NCBI GenBank assembly: GCA_963422465.1
Contig: OY730174.1
Span: forward strand, 2,506,914 to 2,570,913
Direction of reading: 5' to 3'
DNA from: Lichina pygmaea
Lineage: Eukaryota; Ascomycota; Lichinomycetes; Lichinales; Lichinaceae
DNA length: 64,000 bases
The translations under genes and the position numbers were made by a program. Each line of letters begins with the position of its first letter. The first letter of the stretch is position 1. The notes beneath the pieces are model-generated. The model was not told the origin of the DNA. It ran no database searches and was given only the letters and a program-made list of their open reading frames with translations. This document shows positions 45,611-56,395 of the stretch, piece after piece.

Positions 45611-46326
45611 CTGCGGAAAGTACTCCTCCCATTGTTTCAGGAGCGCGGAGGCTGACCAGAACGTCGTTCTACCAGGAGATATATATACCCTCGGAATCGT
45701 CTTCGATCCATTTCTTGAAGTCCAAGCTCTGCGTCGGCTGCGCCAAGGGCTTTGAGGTGGTCAGCCTCGAGACCCTGGAGACGCAGTCGCTGCTCGACCA
45801 GGCCGACACGTCGTTGGACTTTGTCGCGCGAAGGGAAAACGTCAAGCCGATACACATCGAGCGCCTGAACGGCGACTTCCTGCTCAACTACACGGACTTT
45901 TCCTTCTTCGTGAACCGGCACGGCTGGCGCGCGCGTCCGGAGTGGAAGATCAGCTGGGAGGGTCAGCCGACGTCGTTTGCGTTGTCCTACCCGTACATCC
46001 TCGCGTTCGAGTCCAGCTTCATCGAGATTCGAAACGTCGAGACAAGCGCGCTCGCGCACATTGTCACGGCGAGGAACATCCGGATGTTGCATTCTTCGAC
46101 CCGAGAGGCAAGTAATGACTGCTCATCAGACTCCCCCATCTTCTCCGTATGTTATCGGTTTGGTCCAATGTTTTTTTTGTTTGGTTCGGCGATTCGGACA
46201 AGATGTAATTTACGCTGACGAAATCAAAATTGTTAGATCCTGTACGCGTACGAAGGCGAGAACGGCGCGGATATCATCGCCAGCTTGGATTTCTGGAACC
46301 GAGCTCAGCAAGGTCCCGCACCATAG
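42224..46326 (+). CDS. ROM2: Rho1 guanine nucleotide exchange factor (DEP-DH-PH-CNH, Rom1/Rom2 type)
   Basis: This GEF activates Rho1, which drives glucan synthase and the cell-wall-integrity kinase pathway. Five exons: 42224-44593, 44731-45070, 45123-45544, 45676-46107 and 46237-46326, all in phase, give 1217 residues. The first 350 residues are Pro/Gln/Ser-rich and disordered. A DEP domain (AFPGCEAVDVITQII) lies near 365-425. The DH domain starts at RQEVICEIMYTERDFVKDLEYL (about 515) and includes YLTKPTTRLARYPLLLENV. A PH domain follows (about 745-930), and a CNH domain (LVYGTDSGI to NRHGWRARPEW) ends the protein. The last intron starts with GC (GAG/GCAAGT). The intron after exon 3 carries a C run and a (CT)18 tract. 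The domain order is diagnostic. Confidence 0.93.
45571..45606. repeat. (CT)18 microsatellite inside an intron
   Basis: A pure CT tract, preceded by a C run and TTTT, sits just downstream of the donor in intron 3 of the Rho GEF gene. It merges into the polypyrimidine content of that intron. Confidence 0.92.
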
Positions 46327-46894
46327 CTGTCAGTGGGGGGACTTCGACCGGTTGTTCGCAAACGGACACGGAAGAGGGCGAGGAGATCTTTATTTCTCCC
46401 TCCGCTTTTCTTTAATCCACCCCTCTCCCTCCCTTTTTTTCTCTCTTTCTCTGCTTGTCTTTCTCTTTTTCACTGGTGGAGTTGGCCACAACAGCACGGA
46501 CCTCATACCCCATCCCTGCAGAACCACCTTGCTTGCTACAAAATCTTTTGCTCTTGCTCTTCTTTCCTGCAGGTCATCCCAGCTTGAAAATCTGTCTTGT
46601 CTTCTTGTCCAGCCCTCACTTTCCTCTCCCTCTCCCTTCTTCCTTCTATATCCCTCAGGCCTTATTTTGGTCTGTCTCACACACATCATCCTCATGATCA
46701 TCATCTGCTGCTACTGCCACTACTGCTACTACTGCTCTGTGTCTAGCCTGATGATGCTTGTGTGCATTGTACTGTATGGACTATAAATTATACTGTCACA
46801 AGAGCATGACAGTGACAATCAAGTGTTGCAGATGTGTGTCACCCGGTACGTAGCAGTTTGCTGTTTCGCAAGAGGGTAATACACTTGATCTTGT
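46327..46894. other. 3' flank of the Rho GEF gene, CT-rich
   Basis: The stretch is strongly pyrimidine-rich on the plus strand (46385-46680). The open frames here come from that bias. No gene was recognised. Confidence 0.5.
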
Positions 46895-49790
46895 TAGAAT
46901 TGGATGTTGTAGGTGTGGAGCCCTGAGCCCTAAGCACTGTCACACATACTCTCGCCCCATGTATTTAGGGCAGTCGCCGAAACCCTAGCTAGTTTTCAAC
47001 AACATCACAACCTCCTTCTGCTGTGCCTCCAAAATCGATCAGATCTTGCTCTCTTCACCCGAGATTTTTGACATGGACATACAAACCCCCCAGTCTATCT
47101 GTTATTCTAATCTCGTTCATCCACAGTGTCTCTAGCTGACTAGTCGCTGACTCGCTTGCATGACTGTGTCTATCTCAACATCTACCTGTGCCTTGGAGGT
47201 AATATATACTGACGTACGTATCGTACCTCCCACACCTCCCACTCCCGTACAGTTGGAACACCCTACAGACCTCCAAGGCATGGGTATCACAGAACACACT
47301 CCTGTACAAAGCTCAACCCTATTCTACAAGTAGGTGATAAGTACCAACAACACTCAAACTTACTCTTAATAGAAGAAAGAGCTCTCAACACTTGGTTGAG
47401 CAGTTATGTTCCCAGTCCAAACAGCTCACAGAAAATCCATCAATGTGGAAGGCTACTGTTGACAGTCTCTTCAACACCAACAATCACATCAACAAGTCTG
47501 CAGTACTCACACCAGTCAGAAGCAAGTTTGTAAGTACAATCTAAGATGTGAAAAAAAAGGTGTCAAACAACCCAGCATGCTGGGCTACCAGTTTCATGCA
47601 GATACTTCTTGACCTCGCAGCTGATTTACAGATTATGGGCGACACAGATAACTCAGACTGCGACGATGAATTGGAGGCTGTCAAGCTTTCAGTTTCTTAC
47701 AAAAACACTTCCTGAGCAAGGAAGACACATTTCTCCTTGGAGACCTTTCCAGAGAAAAGAGTTGGGAAGTTGGGTGACTTAGGAGAAAGTCCCAGGAAAA
47801 TAGATTATGACTCGTCTATTTCTACATATGTAAGAGCTCTCTATATCTCAGGCGCAAAACAAATTGGATAACCTGCTATGTTGTCGGAGATATAGTCGAC
47901 CGGAGTGGAACAGCTCATGAAAGAATATAGCAGGGTCGATAGTACTACAGATCCGAGGATTACTACCACGACATTGCGTGAGCTACTTGTCCGACACAAG
48001 GTTTCTCTACCGAGAGGTCAGACATGGAAAGACTAAGAAAGAGGGATAAATCCCCAACTGAAAACCCAAATACAGCAAGTAACAGCTCTACGGATATGCC
48101 TAGCAAATCAAGTGAAAAACTAACAGGCAACTTAGACTACTTATCGACAAGTAATGCAGAACCTCTCATCATCGCGTCCTTCTACACGGTGGTCAACAGA
48201 CACAGATAGACATGATATCTAGCACTCTCGGACTGTCAGAAGGCCCAATCAACTCGGCCAAAAAACCTGACAGCTCTGATCAAGTGATCAGAACTGCAGT
48301 TGGCTGACTGCTCGTAACACAGACTATTATTGTCGTACCCGACACGTCCACCGGGATTGTTCTAACAGAAGGAACAAAGATCACCTGTTACCAGCCCCGA
48401 GCATTCATGTTAACTGTGCTGAGACAGTTGCTGCAGCAGTGCGTTAGTCTAGTCTCGTCTCTTGAACAAGGAAGATTACTAGATTGATATATCTACTGTG
48501 AATCATCTTCTCCTGCTTGATCCAGTATCTAGTCCGAGTGATGACTGACTGTGCTATTGTAGTTTCTGGTCGGTATCATGTCTCTCCCTTCACATTACCG
48601 TACTACCCAAGCCTATCGCTATGTACTACACATCCAGAGGCTCACTTAGTTCCAAATTCAAACTTAGCTCACTGACTTGTTCCGTATTAAGGTAATGTTT
48701 TCTTCAACAACTCAAAGAGTGAGGAAGAGGCACGCAAAAGAGGAGGGCGGCAATTTTGGCGGTGGCAACAACAAGCACACTTCATTTGTGTTCGAACACA
48801 GAGACTGGTCTGACACACACTTCGTCCTTCCGCTAGAAATTCAAGGGAAGGGGAGACCGAGCCAATTTCTACGTGGTCTGCAACCTCACCTATGTGGACA
48901 CAGATAACCAGCCCCAAGTCATCAAAGTTGACAGCAGCAGCTCTGACGACCAGCTCTTCTAGTCTTCCGGGAAATCATAACTCTTTACGGTGGCAAATGT
49001 TGACAGAGGCAAATCTAACATTGCTACGTATGTACCATCAGCATTATCATTTCTAGTCTTACCCACGGAAGAGTTGAAAATCGGTCAGCTCAGAGAGATA
49101 CACGAGTACAAAGTACAAGACTTCAACCTCCCTGAGGATGGCGCAGGTGACGCGGGCTAGGCACAAGTGAGGGTCTGCCTGGGGACAGTACCTAGGCTAC
49201 AGTGTCCCGACACAAGTCTGTGTACGCCCCTTCATGCTGTCAGTCGCAATAGTCATAAGTAAAATGACAATTTCAACATTTCTTCGCGATACTGAAGTCG
49301 CATCACTACCGGTAACAGCCAGATGGATGTACCCAAAGTTGATTTGTATGGGGCTGTACGGAACGTACACAGACTTGTGTCGTGCCACTGTAACAATTGC
49401 CTGAGTTGGCTATGCGCTCGGAGAATTTGTTCGGCCCGAACCTCATCTATACGTACTTTCATCCTGAAACCAGTGACTTTACCCCCCCCCCCCCATGCAA
49501 TGCCCTATTTACGCAGAACTGATGTGTTCTGTGCGGTACCGGTACAGAGTTAATCAGTACTGTGTGGATGCCCCGCGCAGCCTTGTGTTGGTTGCTGAGC
49601 TACAGGAGCGCTACTTCCCCCCACCCCTTGTACCGGACGTTGCACTCTACGTACAACCAAGTCATCTTCATTCCTATCTGAATTGTCTGAAGCCTGCGGA
49701 AGCGGTCCTCTCCCGTGTGTTTCACACCTACTATGTATTCGAGTTAAGATTGGCAGAGGTGCGGGCAGCATTGCTGTGACAGTACGGTAC
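46895..49790. mobile_element. Decayed, AT-richer repeat-like region, possible retroelement fossil
   Basis: This stretch has lower GC than its neighbours. Its first part, about 46895-47073, starts TGTTAGAATTGG and ends in TTTGACA, resembling a short LTR. Downstream are scattered short coding-like segments on the plus strand. No family domain is clear, no second copy of the LTR-like part is seen, and the region looks old and broken many times. The family is unresolved; an LTR element is only a guess. Confidence 0.3.
49199..49390. mobile_element. Short terminal-inverted-repeat element, copy A (MITE-like)
   Basis: Inverted arms carrying GACACAAGTCTGTGTACG (left, 49209-49226) and its complement on the right (49365-49382) flank about 140 bp. 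The arms match those of copy B at 53353-53535. There is no coding content. Confidence 0.55.
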
Positions 49791-49955
49791 CATGGAGAGC
49801 CAAGGCTCAGCTGTGAGCGCTTCGAACAGTGCAGCTTGGAGGCGCACGCTAACTGATTCCCTTGTTGGGCTCGTTAATATGACCTGAACGCCACTTCCAG
49901 AGAGGGTAGTCTCTCTGCTGAGAATCTCCCCCGTGCGCTTTCATCTAGCTCCACC

Positions 49956-50488
49956 ATGCGCTTCCTAGCTTTCTGTGTGGTCGTTGGCCACGTCGCCTGG
50001 GTCACAGCATGGCTAGGAGAGCGGCAACTACGCAGGAGAGGGTTGTCTGATGGCGTGGGCTACAAGCAAGACAGTTTTTTCAACCACCCAGTCAATAAGC
50101 AACAGGAGATAGACAAAAGTTGCCGCAACTGCTGGGGCAGATGGGTGAGTTGCGCATCATCCCTGTGTTCTGGTACTCATCAATCTAGTCTTGGTCACTC
50201 GATCCTGTTTTCGGGTGGATTTTTCCTGCCATACGGTACAGCATGTTCACGTCAAATGACAAGACGCGACAGGTCAAAGATAGGAAAAAGCTCAAGAAAG
50301 TAAGCATCACTGAAGGGTACCTGAGGGCAGAAGATTTTGTCCGACACGGGCTGCGTACAGCAACCTGCCTCAGAAAATTTGAACCGCTGAACACAGGCGC
50401 CAAGCCGAGCCAAAGCCCGCTCCGGCTGTGGGAGGCGGAGAACGGCAAGACAAATCGAGACCGGGAGGCAGGATGGAATCAACGGTGA
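49956..50488 (+). CDS. Possible small secreted protein, two exons
   Basis: I do not recognise the family. The frame at 49956 begins MRFLAFCVVVGHVAWVTA, a plausible signal peptide. It continues with a basic patch and KSCRNCWGRW, then meets a GTGAGT donor at about 50145. Joining to an AG near 50270 in phase 0 gives a Lys/Arg-rich tail ending at 50488, about 135 residues in all. The intron ends are plausible, but nothing confirms the second exon. It lies between decayed repeat DNA and a gene-poor spacer, so it may also be chance. Confidence 0.3.
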
Positions 50489-51468
50489 GCGACGTCCCGT
50501 CCGAACCACCGTGTCCGCAAGCGACCGGGGTGACGAACGCTGACATGCGTCGGGCAGTGGAAAGCGAGAAATCTGGAATATCGTCTTGGGTGAGCTACTC
50601 TCCCACATACGGTATCTCATGACGCAATAGTCTCCTGAGACTATGTACTCACTCCCTGGACAGCTGTTGCGCAAAAGCGAAGCGTGCCCTGAGTCCAACA
50701 GCCTCACAGCCACTGTGCTGCGAAGCATGCAGAGATACATCAAGTCTAGTCCGGCTACCGCAGCGCCATACGGACAGATGCGTCTGCCGCGCTTGGCTCA
50801 CTGAGTTGGTGCACAGGATAGCAGGACATCAGGAGTGGCGGTCAGGCTACCGCCCATCAAGTACTCACCTCTGCAATACACACGTACTGTACGGAAGTAC
50901 TTATGGATTCTTCGTTCGTGTTCTGAATCACATTCTCTGTTTATAACTATGCTACGGAACGTACATGCTTGGTCGTTCTTGTCCTTGTCCCATGACTTCT
51001 CGGGAAACATCATCAATTAGTCATAGCCAATCTGCCAATCAAGCAAGAAGCCTCGGCGTCTCGAAAGCATGCTCGCAAGGATTCTGCTTTTTGTTGACCA
51101 CCTGGACAACAAAGAGAAGGCCGCTTTTTCTTTTCCTTTTGGAGGATCTGTTCATGGTATTACCTCCTCAGTGAAAGGGGGTGGGATGAGGAGGAGGGAG
51201 AAAGGGGGTTCAACATCCCTCTCTACTTTGTAGGACATGGAAGAGCGGAGAGTGAAGAGTGCAGTAGAGCAGGGGTTTTGCGGGGTTTTGGTGGTCTGCC
51301 ACCTTCGATCACAAAGCAGTGAAAATGGTCAAGGGGACTGAAAGTTGCGTCTCGATACATTGATTTCAGGTATTCACAGATGGGATACGGGGTCGTATAT
51401 ACAAGAAAAATAAAACTGAAAGGGAGAAACCCCCCCCCCAAAGATGAAGCTATAGGGCTTCCATCTCA
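50489..51468. other. Intergenic region
   Basis: About 1 kb with no gene recognised. The part next to the DUF4336 gene (51170-51440) is G-rich on the plus strand, with an AAACCCCCCCCCC run near 51430. Confidence 0.5.
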
Positions 51469-52482
51469 CTACGAACGAACGGCGTCGAGATGCCATGCAA
51501 AAATCTTCCGAAAGATGCCTTTGCCGCCAGAGTCGATCACGTCACCGTGACACGGGATGATGCGGTCAAAGTCCCACTGGTCGATGCGCCGGATGCTGTC
51601 GTTGAAGCTGGGACGATCCTTGGCGCTGAGCAGGTACCAGATGAGGCGGCGCTGCCACCGAGCCTCGCCGGCGGTGCTCATGGCTCGGGCAAAGAGGCTC
51701 GAGGGCAAGCCGGCGGTGGCGGAGACGCCGGTGCGCGAGTACTGCTCGGTGGCGGGCATGTGGAAGAGCAGGTCGGCCTGGATGAGGGTGCGGTCGGGGC
51801 GGTGGAAGAAGACGAGCTCGCGGTTGGGGTGGCCGTCGACGTACTCGTAGTCGAAGTCGCGGTCAAAGTCGTCGCCGACGCGCAGGTCGCGCTTGGCCGC
51901 GCGCGCGAAGACGGTCGAGAAGGGCACGGCCTCGTCCTTCTTCTTCCGCGACGCCCGCTTCTCCGCGAGCCCCTCGGGCCCGATCAGCTTCGCCTGCGGA
52001 TACGCCTTGTGCCACGGTCCCAGGAAGATGTGATGCTCCACGTCCGGCGCCGCGATGTACCGAACGTCGTTCCCCAACGACTCGAGCGTCGATCGTACCT
52101 CGGGCGTCAGCGCCACGGGCGAGAAGACGGCGAGGGCGCCGGATGCGAGTCGGACTAACGGTCATGACGGGTCCATTAAGTCAGCCTGTGCTCTACCCCA
52201 TCGATACGCCCAGCCTCTCTCTCTCTCTCTCTCTCTCTCTCTACACGAGATATCGGTGAAGCTACACTACTGAAACCAGAGCCCCAACAGCAAGAGGAGA
52301 AGGAAACACGCCCCCACCCCAAAACACCCCAAAACACCCCTCCCAAGAATCTCCATACCAATCGACCCCCTGCCTCCGACCTTGAAGATGCCAAAACGCG
52401 CAAACGGAAGAGACAAGGTGGTGATGTTCGGCGTCACCTGCCGGATCACCATGACCTTGGACGGATCCGAGGGCGCCAACAT
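51469..52482 (-). CDS. DUF4336 protein with metallo-beta-lactamase-like fold
   Basis: Two exons, 52482-52359 and 52154-51469, join in phase 1 and give 269 residues. The N-terminus reads VMVIRQVTPNITTLSLPFARFG, then VGGRGSI across the splice into VRLASGALAVFSPVALTPEV, the usual start of the family. EHHIFLGPWHKAYPQAKLIGPEGL follows, with a His pair where beta-lactamase-fold enzymes bind metal. HPNRELVFFHRPDRTLIQADLLFHMP comes next, then DFDRIIPCHGDVI near the end, with the late His. Function is not known for the family; a hydrolase is inferred only from the fold. The intron is 204 bp, longer than most here, and holds a (CT)n tract. Confidence 0.85.
52215..52242. repeat. (CT)14 microsatellite inside an intron
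   Basis: A CT tract on the plus strand (AG in the transcript) lies within the single intron of the DUF4336 gene. Confidence 0.9.
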
Positions 52483-53059
52483 GGCTTTTAGTCCGATCTG
52501 TTCTGTCGGAGGAGGAAAACACCAGCCACAAAAGGAGCAGAAAGGAAAGGTGGAGGAGGATAGCAAAGGGCTGTTTCCACCGGTGTCGAGGGGTTCTCGG
52601 TTGATACAGTTCCGGCTACTTCTGTATATATAGTACGTAATAGAGAAGCTGATTACGCGCTGTTGACGTACTCCATGTGAAAACTTACTGTACAGTACGT
52701 GCTCGGGCGAGAGACCGAGCTCCAACTGGGCTAGACCCGGGCGCGCGCCGGGAATAATGTCATGCTTCGTCCGAGACCCGACTACCGGTATCAATTAGTC
52801 CGCGGGATCCGATTCGTCGACAGCCAGTGGCAAGCCACCCTACAGCATTGTACTGTACGGAGCACTGTACGGACGTATTGAAGTCCTACTTCTATTCTAC
52901 CTGGTGAAGGCTAGCTAAGCTACTGTACCGAACGTACTGTACGTTAGGTACTCCGTAGACTATGCCGGGAATCTACAAGATTTGGTAAGGGAAACCTCCA
53001 GGTCCGGTGATCGTCACCCGACTCTCTCTCTCTCTCCGGGGCCAAAGCCGTCGCCCTGC
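52483..53059. other. Intergenic spacer with GTAC palindromes
   Basis: Promoter side of the DUF4336 gene. Repeated TACTGTAC/GTACGGA motifs lie at 52685-52700 and 52848-52965. No gene was seen. Confidence 0.5.
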
Positions 53060-53298
53060 GGCCCCTAGGCGGGTACCCTCCTACCGTACCGAGACACCGT
53101 GAACAGGGGAAGAGAGTGCTGGGCAGTCAAGCAAGCAAGAAGGAGTTGATCTCGGGCCCAGGAGGACTGCGGTAGGAGATCCAGGCGGAGGAACCATGTC
53201 GTCAGGGCCGTGCCTGCCCGGTGGTCCGACGTCAGTAGCTGGAAGTTACGGCACGGTACGGTACGGAGCACGGTAATGGTGGAGACTGCCTGGCGCAA
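53000..53298 (-). mobile_element. Short 3' fragment of the Tad-like LINE
   Basis: The minus strand reads TALTTWFLRLDLLPQSSWARDQL, the very C-terminus of the LINE ORF2 seen at 34.8 kb. This is followed by 3' sequence with GGGGCCGCAGGGCG and CCTGGAGGTTTCCCTTACC, matching the 3' untranslated part of that copy. Only about 300 bp remains, so it is a strongly 5'-truncated insertion. Confidence 0.68.
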
Positions 53299-53352
53299 GG
53301 CCCCGTCGCTCCCTAGTGAAACCTGAGCGATCTAGGACCCGGTCTGCAGTAC

Positions 53353-53535
53353 GTACGGTAGCACGACAAAAGTCTGCGTACACTTCGATGCAAAATCTAC
53401 CTCGGATTACTCTGGAGAATCGACAGCTAGCTGCATCTTGTTACCGGCGTAAGCCCTCACCTTAGTCGTACTACTTATGAAAGTAGCAGCTGACACCTTG
53501 TACCGCCGTACGCAGACTTGTGTCGTGGCACTGCA
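53353..53535. mobile_element. Short terminal-inverted-repeat element, copy B (MITE-like)
   Basis: The left arm GCACGACAAAAGTCTGCGTAC (53356-53376) is the near-complement of the right arm GTACGCAGACTTGTGTCGTGG (53509-53529), with about 130 bp between. The arms are the same as in copy A near 49.2 kb, but the interior is different. There is no coding content. Confidence 0.55.
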
Positions 53536-54305
53536 TGTAGAGCTAGGGGAGTACGTTCCGTACAGGGAGACGGTACGTATGATGGTAACAGATGTATCGC
53601 TCCGGTGAAAATATTAGGTGTCTCATGACTTTCTGTAACGATAGGCATGTCAAGTACGGCAATTATCGTCAACCCACATCTACAATCTGCGACACCATAC
53701 CGAAATCCAAGAAGTACTGTACTCGGTGAGTTCAAGGTCCAACTCTTTCAGAAACTGGCTCTTCACATGCTGAGATCACTACCGTTATGGGCATGTCAAG
53801 ATCCGACGTTGTACGTACACGTACACCTCCAAAGAAAGCCAAAAGAACAGGGCTACGATCTGACAGTGTCCGAGAAGTTGACCGAGGAACGTGTGCAAGC
53901 CTGGGAATTCCCCAGATCTTAATACTACTGAGCCTTGATGGGCCTGGGTAAAAAGAACAATCACAAAAGACGGCGGATTTGTGAGTCGGGGCCCAGCGGA
54001 AAAAGGCATAGATTAAGTGCTGGGAAGACCTTGAACGGAGTGAGATCCAGCACTGGGTTAAGTGTATCCCTCACACTATCCAGTGGATCGTTCCTCACGG
54101 CATCATCGAATGCAATATGAACCAAACCAAAGTATCTTGGAGAGAGAATCAAGATGGTCCTGTGAACGGTATTTGAAGGTGTTGCCACCTCCACTTCCTC
54201 CTTCTGCAAGCCTGCCAGAGGATAACGATGCTGGGATGGCCGCCGTTGTAACGACCGTGATCTTCATCGTCGCGCGGAGCGTGTCTATAACATCCCATTC
54301 CGGTC
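53536..54305. other. Intergenic region
   Basis: About 770 bp with no supported gene. It is moderately AT-rich, and frames on both strands are short. Confidence 0.5.
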
Positions 54306-54929
54306 TCAATCTCGCGCGGTGGTGATTTTCAGATCCGAGAAGGCGACGGTCAAGTGACCCGGCTCGGCGTGGGGCCGGGCAGCGTAGGCTCCGATCCAGA
54401 GATTGGCCTCGGGCTCTGTAGGGTCCGGCTCGAAGGCCCAGGTGACTTCGCGGACCGGCGTGCGTTCGCCGTCCTCGACGATGTAGATCCACAGGACGCT
54501 CGACGGTCGTCCGTGCTCGATGGTCCGCTCGAGCTCCAGCGTCAGCGACCGGCCTCGGTGCGGCCGGATCGACCAGTCCGAGAGACGATCTGTCGCCACC
54601 GCGCTCATGCACGGCTTCCCATCCACCACCTCCAGTCCGGCTTTGACCCACTTGGCCGGCGTCCTTGCGCCGTCTTCGGACGGATCGGGGCGGGGAAAGG
54701 CCAGGACCAGGCCGGCTTGGTCGTACGGCCGCTCCCAATCGGCCGAGACCGTCAGCCTTGCCGTGCGGAAAGTTGCAACCGGTATGGACCGGTAAAGAAG
54801 TGGAGCGTTGAAGTCGTCCCGGTGCGGAACGCGCCAGATGTCGGTCTTCGGTCCCACATCGATCTGGAACCGATCGGTGCTCGGAGGGACGAGAGCGGCG
54901 CTGTTGACGAACCGAAACTCGGCCGACAT
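54306..54929 (-). CDS. DUF1349 (REE1-like, concanavalin-A-like fold) protein
   Basis: A single exon gives 207 residues from the ATG at 54929; the frame is open further upstream only from a GTG. Landmarks are DIWRVPHRDDFNAPLLYRSIPV, WERPYDQAGLVLAFP, KWVKAGLEVVDGKPCMSAVATDRLSDWS, and a C-terminal NLWIGAYAARPHAEPGHLTVAFSDLKIT. These are the strands of the DUF1349 jelly roll. Yeast Ree1 was linked to regulation of enolase expression; the biochemical role of the family is unknown. No signal peptide is present, so it is likely cytosolic. Confidence 0.85.
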   Translation of the reverse strand: MSAEFRFVNSAALVPPSTDRFQIDVGPKTDIWRVPHRDDFNAPLLYRSIPVATFRTARLTVSADWERPYDQAGLVLAFPRPDPSEDGARTPAKWVKAGLEVVDGKPCMSAVATDRLSDWSIRPHRGRSLTLELERTIEHGRPSSVLWIYIVEDGERTPVREVTWAFEPDPTEPEANLWIGAYAARPHAEPGHLTVAFSDLKITTARD

Positions 54930-55087
54930 TGCTCGAACGCTCTCCACTCTCGGATTCGGGACAAGGCTGTCGGGCCGAGAGCGCGACCTCGGTCTACGAC
55001 GAAAATCCTGCCGTCACAGAAGGGGGCCGATCGAAACGAGCAGACGTCTTGACCGGTGCCTCCCTCGAAGTCTACCAGTACACCGTG

Positions 55088-55147
<60 letters not shown>

Positions 55148-55850
55148 CACTGACCCGCTTAGCTCGGCCACGAAGTGCTACGGTAGGTACTTACGTACGG
55201 TACGTTACGTAAGGTGCGTACCGTACTGCGTACGGCAAAGCACGGCGTAGACCCGAATGTAGACGGCTCAAACCGTACCTGCTGCGTCTGCCATGACGAC
55301 TCGCCTCGACCCGAGCTGTCCAAGGGGTGGTGGGGGTCAATGCGCCTTCTCTCGCATTCGGATCAACCTCCGTACTTGCTCGATTAGCCGACGTCGAGCT
55401 GGCCTGAAGACCAGGAGCGGTGTGGGCCTGGCTTTCACGACGACCACGATCCACTTGTCACAAAGCAGCTAGCTCTTCGATGGAGACCGGGGCTCTGCTG
55501 AGGTTTCGTCGTAGATGTCGACACCTCGCTGCTGTGCGCCGGACCATGGGTCGCCACGGCTTCTGGCCATTCCCACGCACGATCATGGTAGAATGAATTG
55601 ATAATGTAAAACGTGGCCCCGAAGAGCCGTCGCTCGCACAGACGATTGTACATGGACCCGACCTAGACGTTGGAAGAACCTTTTGCCCGTACGGTACCGA
55701 ACAGCGAGTGTAGAAGCATCCCGTCGATGGCGTTTCGACGGTGATGCTTGCTGCAGCGCTGCTGCTTCTGGCCGCTCACGGCTGAATGGAGATCGTCCCC
55801 GTGATGCATGCTCATCTCTCCGGCTAGACGGTAGGCGGCGTTGGGAAGCC
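54930..55850. other. Intergenic region with AGGC microsatellite
   Basis: About 920 bp without a supported gene. It holds the AGGC tract at 55089-55149 and a GTACGTTACG cluster at 55180-55240. Confidence 0.5.
55089..55149. repeat. (AGGC)15 tetranucleotide microsatellite
   Basis: An uninterrupted GCAG/AGGC tract lies 160 bp upstream of the DUF1349 start. Frames running through it give repetitive Cys-Leu-Pro-Ala or Gln-Ala-Gly-Arg and are not coding. Confidence 0.95.
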
Positions 55851-56395
55851 CTATCGGAACCCCCTCGAGAGTGCCGGTATTCGGTGGCCCGGCAGCGGAC
55901 GAACAGCCGTCGACCTGGCAAGGTGATAGGCCATCTGCCCCCAGATCGTGTCGATGATCTTGCGGGTATCGAAGCCGGATGGGTTGCCCGCCCCCTTCGG
56001 CGTTATCGCCTCCGGTTGCGGGGTCCGGTAGGTTGCCGCCTCAGGATCTGGTGGCTCCGGCGACCTCCTGTACGGTTCTCCGCCGATGCCCTTGTCCGGG
56101 CAGACGTAACCAAGCTCCCTGTAGCAGTGTACCAAACACTGCGCCAGGGTATTCTCCTAGAACGCGTTAGAAGACGTTCGAGTTGGCAGTAGACGCGGAT
56201 CGCCGAGTTTGGCGTCGACCTCGAGCGTCGTACCCAGAGACAATGACCGATGCAGTGCTCGCACTCCTTGTGCAGCTCGGCACGCTGCTGGTCTGTGGCC
56301 CTCTCCGCCGGCGTAATACCAGTCTTATCGAGGACCGGCGAGGCACATGTGGCCAGTATCCAGAGGAAGAGCAAGGGCGAGCAAAAGGGCTTCAT
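55851..56395 (-). CDS. Small secreted cysteine-rich protein, effector-like
   Basis: Two exons, 56395-56234 and 56156-55851, join in phase 0 across a 77-bp GTACGA...CTAG intron and give 155 residues. The N-terminus MKPFCSPLLFLWILATCASP is a clear signal peptide. After it come DKTGITPAERATDQQRAELH and, across the splice, two cysteine clusters: C-x2-C-x3-C (ECEHCIGHC), then C-x3-C (AQCLVHC) and one more Cys in YVCPDKG. A Pro-rich region and FDTRKIIDTIWGQMAYHL follow. The spacing suggests a paired alpha-helical hairpin held by disulfides. I do not recognise the family. Two in-frame exons with matching cysteine patterns on both sides of the intron make a real gene likely. Confidence 0.68.

Noticed and set aside
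46895-47073. Solo LTR of a copia-type element
   Set aside because: TG...CA-like ends and a possible TATA are suggestive, but there is no second copy, primer site or target duplication that I can see, so it is listed only as a weak possibility.
51490-52158. 222-residue plus-strand open frame
   Set aside because: It is antisense to the DUF4336 gene, rich in Gly/Val/Asp from codon bias only.
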